The notes under the pieces were generated by a model. That model was not told the origin of the DNA, searched no databases, and was given only the letters and a program-made list of their open reading frames with translations. From assembly GCA_022482495.1 (NCBI GenBank), contig JAKVPA010000003.1:124001-188000 (forward strand): DNA of 64,000 nucleotides, written 5' to 3'. Source of the stretch: Sphaerochaeta sp. (GTDB lineage Bacteria; Spirochaetota; Spirochaetia; Sphaerochaetales; Sphaerochaetaceae). Position 1 is the stretch's first letter. Each line of letters begins with the position of its first letter. Made by a program: the position numbers and the translations under genes. Below, in pieces: positions 27,311-37,409 of this stretch.

Positions 27311-27911
27311 ACTCCGCCACCCCCTTCGGCATCAAGGCCTTTGTCTCTTCCGGCATCGGCTCGTCAGGCCCCAACGAGGCAAGCTGGGCACGTATCTCCG
27401 AGGAACTGTCCTCAAACACATCCCCCCCGACGAACTGGATGTCCACGCCTTGGGGAACCACCGGTGTGACGGACTGCCTCCGAATGACGACAAACGCCAC
27501 CATCCGTTTCAGTTCGTCAAACGCGTGCCACGCCGGCAATCCGGAGACCAGATCATCACCCATCACCACACCAAGTTTTCCCTCAAGCGCGTACCGCTCT
27601 TTGATATCCCGCGCCGTATCGGCCGTATAGGAGACCCCGCCACGGACCAGTTCGCAGTCATCCACCACAATCTCCCGCGGGGGATCATCCGGATACAGGG
27701 AAGCGTACGCCTCAACGGCAAGACGGAGCATGGCAAGACGATCATCTGCGGGAGCCGGTCGTTGGTCTCTCTTGAAGTTGTTGTGCGCGACGGGAACCAG
27801 AATGATCCTCCGATAATCCGTCCGGTTCAGAACGGTGTGGATCAGATGCAGATGGCCCAGATGCACCGGGTCAAAACTTCCGCCGACCATTGCCGTACGT
27901 CTGGATTCCAC
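27279..27911 (-). CDS. nadD: Nicotinate-nucleotide adenylyltransferase NadD
   Basis: Makes deamido-NAD from nicotinate mononucleotide and ATP. The motif MVGGSFDPVHLGHLHLI is the HxGH nucleotidyltransferase signature, and DVFEDSSSEIRAQL near the end is the SSTxIR motif. The open frame extends to 28061, but that overlaps obg. I start at GTG 27911, one base after the obg stop, with AGGAG seven bases upstream; the family's first residues fit this. Length about 210, usual. Confidence 0.92.
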   Translation of the reverse strand: MESRRTAMVGGSFDPVHLGHLHLIHTVLNRTDYRRIILVPVAHNNFKRDQRPAPADDRLAMLRLAVEAYASLYPDDPPREIVVDDCELVRGGVSYTADTARDIKERYALEGKLGVVMGDDLVSGLPAWHAFDELKRMVAFVVIRRQSVTPVVPQGVDIQFVGGDVFEDSSSEIRAQLASLGPDEPMPEETKALMPKGVAEYVEAHRLYRD

Positions 27912-27912
27912 C

Positions 27913-29278
<1,366 letters not shown>

Positions 29279-29290
29279 AATTCTCTCTCC

Positions 29291-29608
29291 TTATGCGATC
29301 ACGTGATCAATCTTGATCAGTGAATATTGCTCGCGGTGTCCCTGCGTCCTGCGATACCCCTTACGGCGTTCATACTTGAACACACGTACCTTATCGCCAA
29401 GCTTGTCGCCGACGTAGGAAGCCTGCACTTTGGCGCCTTCCACGTACGGAGTCCCGAACTTGGCGTTGTTCTCGTCTACGATGGCGAGGACAGAAGTGTA
29501 CTCCAGCTGGTCTCCGGCTTTCTTATCCAGATTGATGTGATCGATCTGAATGGTTTCACCTTCGATGGCCTTGTACTGCTTTCCGAGAATCTCTACAAGT
29601 GCGTACAT
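29291..29608 (-). CDS. rplU: 50S ribosomal protein L21
   Basis: Large-subunit protein binding 23S rRNA. MYALVEILGKQYKAIEGETIQ and KVRVFKYERRKGYRRTQGHREQYS are the family blocks; 105 residues. The frame is open to 29692 but the ATG at 29608 matches the family start and has an AAGGA ribosome site. It begins the rplU-rpmA-obgE-nadD-yqeK-lipoprotein-rsfS operon. The 135-base gap to the divergent TetR gene contains a 14-base palindrome, CAAGCA-AA-TGCTTG at 29676-29689. Confidence 0.96.
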   Translation of the reverse strand: MYALVEILGKQYKAIEGETIQIDHINLDKKAGDQLEYTSVLAIVDENNAKFGTPYVEGAKVQASYVGDKLGDKVRVFKYERRKGYRRTQGHREQYSLIKIDHVIA

Positions 29609-29675
29609 GTACCTATCCTTTCTCCAAGATGCCACCATCCTGCCCTGTTTTAAAAAAAATGACAACCTGTTTTTA

Positions 29676-29689
29676 CAAGCAAATGCTTG
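29676..29689. repeat. Short palindrome between rplU and the TetR gene
   Basis: CAAGCA-AA-TGCTTG, six-base arms with a two-base centre, lying between divergent rplU and a TetR regulator. TetR proteins bind such palindromes, so it is a candidate operator, but its short length means chance is possible. Confidence 0.3.
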
Positions 29690-29708
29690 CAAATCAAGAA
29701 AAACCCAC

Positions 29709-29737
29709 TTGAAAACCTACCGATCGTTCGCTAGGAT
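29709..29737 (+). promoter_or_regulatory. Putative leaderless promoter of the TetR gene
   Basis: TTGAAA (29709-29714), a 17-base spacer and TAGGAT (29732-29737), then exactly six bases to the ATG at 29744. Confidence 0.55.
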
Positions 29738-29743
29738 AATGGC

Positions 29744-30316
29744 ATGAGCCCCCAACAGACCAACCAGCAAATCACCCTGCTTGCCCTCCAGATCGCCTCC
29801 GAACGGGGGTTGGACAACCTCTCTCTTTCCGACCTTGCGGAAGCCGCGGGCATCAGGAAAGCGACACTGTACAGCCATTTCGTCAGCAAGGAAGCGTTGG
29901 TGGACGCAATGTACCACCTCATCGACTCCTTCTCCGGAGCGGAATCCGTAAGCTTGTCCGGAGAAGCAGAGACGGTATTGCAGACGACGGTCCGCCATTG
30001 GGTGGCCGCCTACACCACCACCCCGATGCGTTGGGCATGGCGGGTGGTGTTCCAGATGCGGTTCACCGACCCACGGGCCGCCTCACGCGCCCGAGCCATC
30101 CACAACATGTTCCTGGCTCAGACCCAGGCGGTACTGGAGACGCTCTCCGACACGGGAAGACTGGACATCCCTGACCTCGACCTAGCCACCACGCTGTTCG
30201 CCAGCGCGGCAGAAAGCTTCATTGATGAGGAGAACATCACGGAAAACGATCAGGAAGACTGGCAACTATCCCGCATGGTCAGCAGGTTCTGCCGGACCTT
30301 CATGCCACGACAATGA
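29744..30316 (+). CDS. TetR-family transcriptional regulator
   Basis: 190 residues with an N-terminal helix-turn-helix, LDNLSLSDLAEAAGIRKATLYSHFVSKEALVDAMY (about 23-58), of classic TetR type. The C-terminal ligand domain (TVRHWVAAYTTTPMRWAWRVVFQMRFTD) is not one I can assign. Transcribed alone, divergent from rplU and converging with the RarA-C-like gene at 30326. No efflux or enzyme gene sits beside it, so targets are unclear; the palindrome in its upstream gap hints at autoregulation. Confidence 0.85.
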   Translation: MSPQQTNQQITLLALQIASERGLDNLSLSDLAEAAGIRKATLYSHFVSKEALVDAMYHLIDSFSGAESVSLSGEAETVLQTTVRHWVAAYTTTPMRWAWRVVFQMRFTDPRAASRARAIHNMFLAQTQAVLETLSDTGRLDIPDLDLATTLFASAAESFIDEENITENDQEDWQLSRMVSRFCRTFMPRQ

Positions 30317-30325
30317 TGCGTGCGT

Positions 30326-30952
30326 TCAGTATTGCCAGCTGTTATATTCAAACGGCTGTACGTCAGGCTTCCCTGTATCTTCCTTTTCATGTTTGCAGTA
30401 ATCCAGATATTCCTGATAGATATTCTTGATGTCCTCCCCTTCCAACTGGGGGATGACCTTGCTGGAATCGGTGAGGAAATCCAATTCCGTCTTCCCCATC
30501 TCGCGCCCCTTGCGTGTATGCAGGTCATACGCGTATTCAGGGACCTGCAACGTCCTGCCATGGGCGAAGTCCTTGATGACCATGTTCTTGATGTTGTCAC
30601 TGGACCGTTCCTTCTTTTGACGACACAGGTAGCGGATGGCATGGACGAAGAACATAGGGCGGTCTCCATCCTGATACAGGAACTCCTTGCGCATGCAGTA
30701 CAGCGTATAGATCAATTCCGGGGCGTGCACATCACCAAAACCAATATCTTCCACGCTGATGGATAACAATCTTCTCCACATCTTGTCTTCAAACTGCGGA
30801 CTGGTGATATACATCTCATAGGCGGCACACAACGCATTATGTTCCAATCCACGACGGATTGATTTCTGCAACATGGAAATGATTTCATCGCCAGGAATCC
30901 CATTACGGGTGGTGACATTCGACCACGGATCATACGACATGAATACACTCAT
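30326..30952 (-). CDS. RarA/MgsA C-terminal-domain-like protein, copy B
   Basis: 208 residues without any ATPase domain but resembling the C-terminal tetramerisation region of RarA/MgsA: DEIISMLQKSIRRGLEHNALCAAYEMY then MWRRLLSISVEDIGFGD and FVHAIRYLCRQKKERSSD. A second block EYAYDLHTRKGREMGKTELDF is shared with copy A at 33971. It is the last gene of the sugar transporter operon, eight bases... more exactly directly after the UgpE-like stop at 30958, with AAAGGA as ribosome site. Function unknown; the domain match is by eye and should be checked by profile search. Confidence 0.6.
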   Translation of the reverse strand: MSVFMSYDPWSNVTTRNGIPGDEIISMLQKSIRRGLEHNALCAAYEMYITSPQFEDKMWRRLLSISVEDIGFGDVHAPELIYTLYCMRKEFLYQDGDRPMFFVHAIRYLCRQKKERSSDNIKNMVIKDFAHGRTLQVPEYAYDLHTRKGREMGKTELDFLTDSSKVIPQLEGEDIKNIYQEYLDYCKHEKEDTGKPDVQPFEYNSWQY

Positions 30953-30957
30953 AACCT

Positions 30958-31779
30958 TTATCCTTTGATGCCGGACGCGGAAACGCCGGCAACGAAATAC
31001 TTTTGGGTAAACACAAAAAGAAAGACGACGGGCATGACGGCAAGCGTCGCGCCTGCCAATTGCATGGGAATGTTTGCTCCTCCATGCTCCTGAAAATATT
31101 TCAATGCGGGGGTAACCAACTGATTCCCGACGGTATTGATGAACAAATACGGATCCAGGAAGTTGTTCCAGATATTGATGAAACTGAAAAGCACCACCGT
31201 GGTGATGGACGGCCCGGACAATGGAAGAAAAATCCTGGTGAGAATGGTACCATGCCAGGCTCCATCAATCGTCGCGGCTTCTGAAAAGTCTTCAGGAATC
31301 TGATGAAAGAATTCGGTGAGCACCATCAGATACAATACCTCGCTTACTTCCGGGAGAATGATGACCCACAGGGAATCCAACAGGTGCATCTGTCGGAAAA
31401 ACAGATACCGAGGAACCATCGTGGTTTCTCCCGGCACCATCAGAGTGGTCATCAGCCCCCCCATGATCAGCCGCCTCCCGCGGAAACGTAACCGGCTCAG
31501 CGCATACGCCGCGGGAAACGTAACCAGCAACCGCAGGACAATCGTCACACACACCGTGATGGCCGTATTGCGATACCACGCGCCAAAATACCGATTGCCC
31601 AAAACCTGACGATAGCTGTCCAGCACCGGTTTCACCGGAGTGAACAAAGGACGGTACGCCAGTCCTGCCGGACGGAACCCGATCACGACCATCATGACAA
31701 ACGGATACAAAGAGCAGATGGCCAGACACCACATCACCGCAATGAACACATATTCCCGTTTTGTCAGTCTTTTTCCCAT
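30958..31779 (-). CDS. Sugar ABC transporter permease, UgpE/MalG type
   Basis: Second membrane subunit of a CUT1-type carbohydrate importer. 273 residues with six hydrophobic segments (VFIAVMWCLAICSLYPFVMMVVIG at the start) and the ATPase-contact loop FSEAATIDGAWHGTILTRIFLPLSGP (EAAxxDGA...G...P). It overlaps the first permease by 16 bases. As usual for CUT1 systems, no ATPase gene is in the operon; a shared MsmX-type ATPase elsewhere is presumed. Confidence 0.9.
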   Translation of the reverse strand: MGKRLTKREYVFIAVMWCLAICSLYPFVMMVVIGFRPAGLAYRPLFTPVKPVLDSYRQVLGNRYFGAWYRNTAITVCVTIVLRLLVTFPAAYALSRLRFRGRRLIMGGLMTTLMVPGETTMVPRYLFFRQMHLLDSLWVIILPEVSEVLYLMVLTEFFHQIPEDFSEAATIDGAWHGTILTRIFLPLSGPSITTVVLFSFINIWNNFLDPYLFINTVGNQLVTPALKYFQEHGGANIPMQLAGATLAVMPVVFLFVFTQKYFVAGVSASGIKG

Positions 31780-32648
31780 CGTCCCCTCCCAAACACCACC
31801 ATCTGGTTGATCAGCACAATGAAAGCGGTGAACAAAACACCTTCTGCAGACGCAATGGAAAATTTTTGATACAGGAACGCATCATTATAAATCTGAAGGG
31901 AAAGCACCATTGAAGCCGTCCCGGGACCTCCGTTGGTCAACCCGACAATGGTGGTATAACTGCGGAAGGAATTGATAATCGCAATGGTAAGCATCAAGAA
32001 GAGCGTTGGAACCAATGCAGGCAAGGTTACATAGACCAAACGCTGCCAAAACGTCGCTCCTTCCAAATCCGCTACCTCATACCATTCTTTCGGAATATCC
32101 TGCAATCCCGCGAGAATCGTGATGATGGTGAACGCAAGCGCCACCCAAGCGCCGATTACGGCGGAAACGGGCAGCGCCAGATGGGGATCGTTCAGCCATT
32201 GCGGCCCGGAAGTTCCAAACACCCGCCACAGGGCATTGACCGGGCCTTTGGACGGATTGAGCAGATACCGGAAGACGATTCCAATGGCGATCATGTTGGT
32301 GACATACGGAATGTACCAGCAGGTGCGGACAAATGTTCTGCCAGGGAAACGTCGGTTGAGGAGCACCGCCAACATTACACCAAGCACCATGATGGTAACG
32401 GTATACACCAATGAGAACTCCAGGGAACGTCCGAACGCAGCCCAAAACGAAGCGCTCTGCAACACTTTCAGATAGTTCGCCAAACCGACAAAGGAACGAT
32501 CCATCATCCTCGAAGCGGCGTTCCTGTTCCAAAAGCTCACCAAGAAACCATAGAGGATGGGATAGAGTTTGAAGATGGCGAACATGACGAGGAACGGCGT
32601 GATGAACAACCACGCCGTCCGTTCCTCGCCTTTGCAACGACGATCCAT
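31764..32648 (-). CDS. Sugar ABC transporter permease, UgpA/MalF type
   Basis: First membrane subunit of the importer. 294 residues, six membrane segments, with the N-terminal TAWLFITPFLVMFAIFKLYPILYGFLVSF and the loop WYEVADLEGATFWQRLVYVTLPALVP that docks the ATPase, plus LTNGGPGTASMVL at the substrate gate. It lies six bases after the binding-protein stop. The family fits di- or oligosaccharide or glycoside uptake; the substrate is not visible. Confidence 0.9.
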   Translation of the reverse strand: MDRRCKGEERTAWLFITPFLVMFAIFKLYPILYGFLVSFWNRNAASRMMDRSFVGLANYLKVLQSASFWAAFGRSLEFSLVYTVTIMVLGVMLAVLLNRRFPGRTFVRTCWYIPYVTNMIAIGIVFRYLLNPSKGPVNALWRVFGTSGPQWLNDPHLALPVSAVIGAWVALAFTIITILAGLQDIPKEWYEVADLEGATFWQRLVYVTLPALVPTLFLMLTIAIINSFRSYTTIVGLTNGGPGTASMVLSLQIYNDAFLYQKFSIASAEGVLFTAFIVLINQMVVFGRGRWEKD

Positions 32649-32654
32649 CGCCCC

Positions 32655-33960
32655 TTACCGAGCGCTCTTGATGGCGTCGTTCACTCTGGAAACGATGTGA
32701 GCAATCGTGTCTTCCAGAGACTGCAGATCCATGCAGAAGGAAGAGACCTCCTCCTTCACGATATTGTTGTATTCAGTTGCCGGCAGTTCCGACGATATCG
32801 AATCAACGACTCCCCATGCCGTTGTCAAGCATGGCGTCATACAGGTTTGAAACCGTCACCTGTCCGTCAGAGGCAGACGCAACAGCAGAGAACGCGGCGT
32901 TCTGCTGCTCCGGCGTAAGCGTCGCGAGCGCGGGGATTCCGCCCTCATACCGCCATTGGTTCTGCGCGACCCACAGCATATAGGTCAACGCCTCCTGGGG
33001 ATGGGCCGCATTCTTGTTGATGGAAACATATGCTTGGGACACCAGATTGTTGTTGCCATCCGCACCGGTACTTGGCAACTGCGTGACGCCATACTTCCAG
33101 GAACGGGGATAATCCTTCTGGCTGTTCAGCAACCGGACGAACCAGTTTCCCTGGGGGAACATCGCCAGATGATCGCCAGCCAACGCGTAATAGTTCCAGC
33201 TGGCGCCTTCTGCATTCAGATCCGAAACTGACATCTGGATTCCCTGCACCGAGGCAAGTTTCTTGTACCACGTAATCGCTTCAGCAAACGCGGGATCATC
33301 GAAATTTGAGGTTCCGTCCACTTTGTAGAACGGCACGTTTTTCTGACGGGCAGGAAGATACATGTATTGGGTATCAGCCTGCATGAAGGAACCATACACA
33401 CCCTTGGTAGCATCCGTCAATTTCTTCGCCGTGGCGATGTAATCGTCCCATGTCCACGAACCAGAGGGATAGGGGACCCCGGCCGCGTCAAACAGATCCT
33501 TGTTGTAGTAGACGCACCACATTTCCTGTTTGAACGGAATCCCGTAATACTCGCCTTGTGCGTTCTTGGGAAGATTCACACCCCAGAGCGTCTCTGCATC
33601 AACACCAGATCCCGCAACCAGTTTGCTCAAAGGCATAAAAAATCCACCTTCATTCCGGATGGTGTAGTTTTTTGCTCCCAAGGATTCCACAACATCCACC
33701 GTTCCACCGGCAAGGAGATCGATGTTCACCTTTGCGTCATGATCATCATCATTTCCCGGGGTAGGCGTCACATCGACATGAATTCCCGTTTCCGCTTCAA
33801 AATCGGCATTCATTTTGGTGTACCATGCCTCATTGGCGTATGATGCGCGGCAAACAGTCGTCACCACACGCTGGGTGTTTCCCGATTCCTTCGAACCAGC
33901 GGGAAAGGCCATAGCGGTTGCGAAAAACGTCACGACAGCAATCAACAGGTTCCGTTTCAT
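32655..33960 (-). CDS. Sugar ABC transporter substrate-binding protein, with a +1 frameshift near the C-terminus
   Basis: Family 1 extracellular solute-binding protein. ATG 33960 follows AAGGAG; the signal peptide is MKRNLLIAVVTFFATAMAFPAG. The body has FEAETGIHVDVTPTPGND, YGIPFKQEMWCVYYNKDLFDAAGVPYPSG and FPQGNWFVRLL. The main frame stops after DNGMGSR at 32803, but the other frame continues GVVDSISSELPATEYNNIV... to 32655. Dropping one base from CCCC at 32812-32815 joins them into 1,305 bases (435 codons), normal length. Probably an assembly indel. Confidence 0.88.
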
Positions 33961-33970
33961 AGCAGACTCC

Positions 33971-34555
33971 TTACGCTTGCGTGCCGGATTTCCTGCATTC
34001 CGCAAGAATCTTCACGATCCGGTCACGATATGTCCTGTCCCTGCCTTCCCATTCCGGGGACACTTGTGAAGCCACATCATAGAAATTTTGTTCGTCCAAT
34101 CCTTTCTTTTGCCCAGCCAGCGTATGCTTGTCCAGCGCATAGGGAGGAATATGAGGCCGAAGATTACCGGCATCATATTCCTTGATGATCCAATTGAGCA
34201 TCTCGTCACTGGATCGGTCCTTCAGGCTTTGGCACAGGTATCGCACCGCATGAATGGCCAGAAGCCGTCTGTCACCATCATGTTTGGGAACCAGGCGCCG
34301 CATCTGATCCAGGCTGTTGATCAAAATCGGCGCGATGGGATTAGCCATCCCGACATCTTCGACGCTGATCGTCCGCAACCGATACCAGAGATATTCTTCC
34401 ATATCATCGCTGGTGATCATCATTTCATACGCCAACACTGCAGCGTTCTCTGGATGATTTCTCCGGATTTCCTTTTGCAACGCGGAAATCACCTCGTCAG
34501 CGGCCAGCCCACTGATAGTCTTGCATTTCTGCCACGGGTCGTATGCGTATGCCAT
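33971..34555 (-). CDS. RarA/MgsA C-terminal-domain-like protein, copy A
   Basis: 194 residues starting MAYAYDPWQKCKTISGL, paralogous to the gene at 30326. Shared blocks are (A)DEVISALQKEIRRNHPENAAVLAYEM, LWYRLRTISVEDVGMANP, AIHAVRYLCQSLKDRSSDEM and YALDKHTLAGQKKGLDEQNF. The VEDVG-type motif and helical pattern resemble the RarA C-terminal domain (IASEDVG), without the AAA+ part. ATG 34555 has an AGGAGG site five bases away. First gene of the transporter operon and divergent from an AraC regulator. Role unknown; being first and last in the same operon suggests the pair acts together. Confidence 0.62.
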   Translation of the reverse strand: MAYAYDPWQKCKTISGLAADEVISALQKEIRRNHPENAAVLAYEMMITSDDMEEYLWYRLRTISVEDVGMANPIAPILINSLDQMRRLVPKHDGDRRLLAIHAVRYLCQSLKDRSSDEMLNWIIKEYDAGNLRPHIPPYALDKHTLAGQKKGLDEQNFYDVASQVSPEWEGRDRTYRDRIVKILAECRKSGTQA

Positions 34556-34601
34556 GGACACCTCCTACGTATCAACCATCATTGTTGTTTTGTATGGTTC
34601 C

Positions 34602-34615
34602 TTTTCTCGAGAAAA
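34602..34615. promoter_or_regulatory. Candidate operator between AraC regulator and transporter operon
   Basis: Perfect 14-base palindrome TTTTCTCGAGAAAA in the 138-base gap between the divergent operon and regulator. It precedes a possible minus-strand -10 (TACAAA) by a suitable distance, so a regulator bound here could control the transporter. Confidence 0.4.
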
Positions 34616-34658
34616 AGGGAAAGGGCAAAACATTTGAATTTGTCTCATTCTTTTTTCT

Positions 34659-34687
34659 TTTCAAGCAAGACGATGATGACATACCAT
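34659..34687 (+). promoter_or_regulatory. Putative leaderless promoter of the AraC gene
   Basis: TTTCAA (34659-34664), a 17-base spacer and TACCAT (34682-34687), six bases before the ATG at 34694. Confidence 0.4.
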
Positions 34688-34693
34688 GTTTGC

Positions 34694-35620
34694 ATGAAAT
34701 TCATACGGGAAATCGTGCATGAACCGAAACGATACGACAAACGGCATTTGACGTCCGCCGCCATCAACGCGCCAACCTTTGCCATGGCGCGGATCAAACA
34801 AGGGGGATATGGGATTCTTGATGAAACCTTCTGGGTGCAACGCACTCCTCAACGTGGGTTTCATGTCATCGTTCTGACACTTTCCGGAAAAGGAAGATAC
34901 TATATGGAGGACGGAACCGTGTTGACATCCGCTCCAGGACAAGCCTTCATCAGCAACGCCATGGGTCAAGGACATCGGGAAGAAACCATTGGACCGGCAC
35001 CTTGGGAAATGATCTGGCTGACCATTTGGAAAGAAGAAACCCCAGATTTCCTTCCTCATTGTCAGGATTATGAGATCATCCCGTTCACCAATGGTCCGTT
35101 GTTAAAGACACTGTTTCTTTCTTTGATGAAGGAGGAAGTGTATTCAGACACCCGCTCACCACAGGCGGTGGATTTGTTCGAACAATTATTCTTACTCTAT
35201 TTGGAACGGGCTCTCGGCGTCACCGAAGCTCTGGATATCCGATACAACCGAAGCAGGATTCTCCCCCTTTGGGAAAGCGTGACAAGCAGGATTGGGGAGC
35301 CATGGAGCGTCCCTGACCTTTGCAAGGAAGCAGGCATCAGCAGACCGCACCTTTCCCGTCTGTGTCTCGCATTGTACCAAAAGGGACCGGGAGAAATGGT
35401 CAGAAGTTTGAAAATGGATCAAGCAAAACAGCTTTTGATCAATTCCTCCATGACCATCAAGGAAATCGCCAATCTCATCGGCTACAGTTCCGCCGCCAAT
35501 TTCACCACCGCATTCACCCATGTGGTTGGTATGTCCCCCAAGACATACCGAACCCACATGACGCAAAACGGCGAAAGAATGTCAGAGGTTACATCTTCTC
35601 CAGAAACGGCACCCCGATGA
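34694..35620 (+). CDS. AraC-family transcriptional regulator
   Basis: 308 residues: an N-terminal cupin-like sensor (VIVLTLSGKGRYYMEDGTVLTSAPGQAF) and a C-terminal double helix-turn-helix, EPWSVPDLCKEAGISRPHLSRL and MTIKEIANLIGYSSAANFTTAFTHVVGMSPKTYR. The frame is open upstream to 34088 over an opposite gene; the start at 34694 (MKFIREI) fits the -10 spacing, with 34673 and 34676 as alternatives. Divergent from the sugar transporter operon and so probably its regulator, responding to the transported sugar. Its end overlaps argS by 32 bases. Confidence 0.85.
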   Translation: MKFIREIVHEPKRYDKRHLTSAAINAPTFAMARIKQGGYGILDETFWVQRTPQRGFHVIVLTLSGKGRYYMEDGTVLTSAPGQAFISNAMGQGHREETIGPAPWEMIWLTIWKEETPDFLPHCQDYEIIPFTNGPLLKTLFLSLMKEEVYSDTRSPQAVDLFEQLFLLYLERALGVTEALDIRYNRSRILPLWESVTSRIGEPWSVPDLCKEAGISRPHLSRLCLALYQKGPGEMVRSLKMDQAKQLLINSSMTIKEIANLIGYSSAANFTTAFTHVVGMSPKTYRTHMTQNGERMSEVTSSPETAPR

Positions 35621-37409
35621 GGGTGAACGCGTTCTGGAAGACCGTCACCACCATGCTGCACAGCGCCACCCGGGCGACGACCAGGTCTTTGCTCGAAGCG
35701 CGAAGCACCGGATTGTCGTGGTACCAGGAACTGAACAGCTTGGACAGGTCGTACAGGTAGGAACAGATCAACGAGGGATCGTAGGTGGCCCCTGCCTTGG
35801 CGACGATGGATGGGTACTTGGCCAGCAATCCCACCATCTCCCGTTCCTGCGCCTGGGAAAGCAGTCTTCCATCAAACGGAACATCCGTATATGCATCCTT
35901 CGTTTCGTCGAACTTACGCAGGATGGAGGAGATACGGGCTCCCATGTACTGCAGGTATGGACCGGTGTTTCCGCTGAAACTGATGCTCTCCTTGGGATTG
36001 AACACCATATCCCGTTCCGGAGAGACCTGCAGCAGGTAGTAGTTCAACGCCCCCAACGCGATGGCGGCGCTGGTTCCCTTCACGTCCCCCACTTCCTCTT
36101 CACGGCCTTTCTCCGCGATCTCCTCGCCCGCCAACGTGGAAAGCTGCTCCACCAGATCATCGGCATCGACCACGGTGCCTTCCCTGCTCTTCATCTTCCC
36201 CTCGGGCAGGTTGACCATACCATAGGAGAGATGATGCAGTTCCTTTGCCCATGGATAGCCAAGCTTACCCAGCACATAGAACAGCACCTTGAAATGGTAC
36301 TGCTGCTCGCTGGCCACCACGTAGATCAGGCTGTCAAACGGCCAATCCTTGTGCCGGGTGATGGCGGTTCCGATGTCCTGGGTCATGTACAATGAGGTGC
36401 CGTCTTTGCGAAGCAACACTTTCTTGTCCAGTCCGATCGGAGCAAGGTCCACCCAGACCGAACCATCCTGCTCCCGGTAGAACACCCCCTGCTCCAGCCC
36501 TTTGAGCACTTCCGCCTTGCCCAGTTTGTAGGTGTCCGATTCATAATAATACTTGTCGAAGCTGATGCCCATCGTCCGGTAGCTTTCCTCAAGCCCCTGC
36601 AGCGTCCAGCCATTCATCAGGTTCCACAACCGGAGGACCTCAGGATCCCCTTTCTCCCACTTTTCCAGCATCGCCTGCGCCTGGGCGTCCGGGGAATCCG
36701 GCGTTGCCTTCCAGGCGTCCTCATCCAGCGGACCGCCGGCGGCCTGGTAAGCGGCGAACGCCTCTTTCTCCCAGGTGGCGAACCGGACATAGTACTTGCC
36801 GACAAAGTGGTCGCCTTTCATATGAGTGGACTGAGGCGTCTCCCCACCACCAAACTTCTGGTAGGCGAGCATCGACTTGCAGATGTGCACCCCTCGGTTG
36901 TTGATCAAATTGACTTTCTTCACTTGGGCGCCGTTGGCTTTCAGGATGGCGCTGACCGCGCTGCCGATGGAATCGTTGCGCATATGTCCCAGATGAAGCG
37001 GCTTGTTGGTGTTGGGGCAGCTGAACTCCACCATGATGCGTTTGCCTTCCAACGAGTCATTATTCCCGTACGTGCCGCCCAGTTGGGTGATGGCGGTGTA
37101 CAGGTTGTCCGCCATATTGGCCATGTCCAGCCGGATGTTCAGATAAGGACCGGCGACCAGCATCTCCCCGTCAGGCCGGCCTTCCTGCTGTTCGATCCGT
37201 TCCTTCAGCTTTCCCGCAAGGATGGGAGGCGCCATGTGAAACACTTTGGCGAATGCGAACAGCGGGAACGCGATGTCCCCCATTTCCGGTTTTGGAGGAG
37301 TCTGCACCACCAAGGAAGGCATCTGAACGTCCCCCACGGTCTCCTTGGCCATTTTCCCCAGTTCCGTCTCCAGCAAGGATTTCCATTCCTGTCTCACATC
37401 GTCAAGCAT
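35589..37409 (-). CDS. argS: Arginyl-tRNA synthetase
   Basis: Class I synthetase charging tRNA-Arg. 606 residues with FSCPNTNKPLHLGHMRNDSIG (HIGH motif), a long insertion before LRKDGTSLYMTQDIGTAI, KMKSREGTVVDADDLV (KMSKS equivalent), and the C-terminal anticodon domain SGNTGPYLQYMGARISSI...PVLRASSKDLVVARVALC. It overlaps the end of birA by eight bases and converges with the AraC gene with a 32-base overlap. Good match throughout. Confidence 0.95.
   Translation of the reverse strand: MLDDVRQEWKSLLETELGKMAKETVGDVQMPSLVVQTPPKPEMGDIAFPLFAFAKVFHMAPPILAGKLKERIEQQEGRPDGEMLVAGPYLNIRLDMANMADNLYTAITQLGGTYGNNDSLEGKRIMVEFSCPNTNKPLHLGHMRNDSIGSAVSAILKANGAQVKKVNLINNRGVHICKSMLAYQKFGGGETPQSTHMKGDHFVGKYYVRFATWEKEAFAAYQAAGGPLDEDAWKATPDSPDAQAQAMLEKWEKGDPEVLRLWNLMNGWTLQGLEESYRTMGISFDKYYYESDTYKLGKAEVLKGLEQGVFYREQDGSVWVDLAPIGLDKKVLLRKDGTSLYMTQDIGTAITRHKDWPFDSLIYVVASEQQYHFKVLFYVLGKLGYPWAKELHHLSYGMVNLPEGKMKSREGTVVDADDLVEQLSTLAGEEIAEKGREEEVGDVKGTSAAIALGALNYYLLQVSPERDMVFNPKESISFSGNTGPYLQYMGARISSILRKFDETKDAYTDVPFDGRLLSQAQEREMVGLLAKYPSIVAKAGATYDPSLICSYLYDLSKLFSSWYHDNPVLRASSKDLVVARVALCSMVVTVFQNAFTLIGVPFLEKM

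Noticed and set aside
29279-29290. A missing YsxB (Prp) protease gene between rplU and rpmA
   Set aside because: The 12-base gap leaves no room; since L27 here starts directly with MAHKKGGG, no N-terminal cleavage is needed, so the absence is expected.
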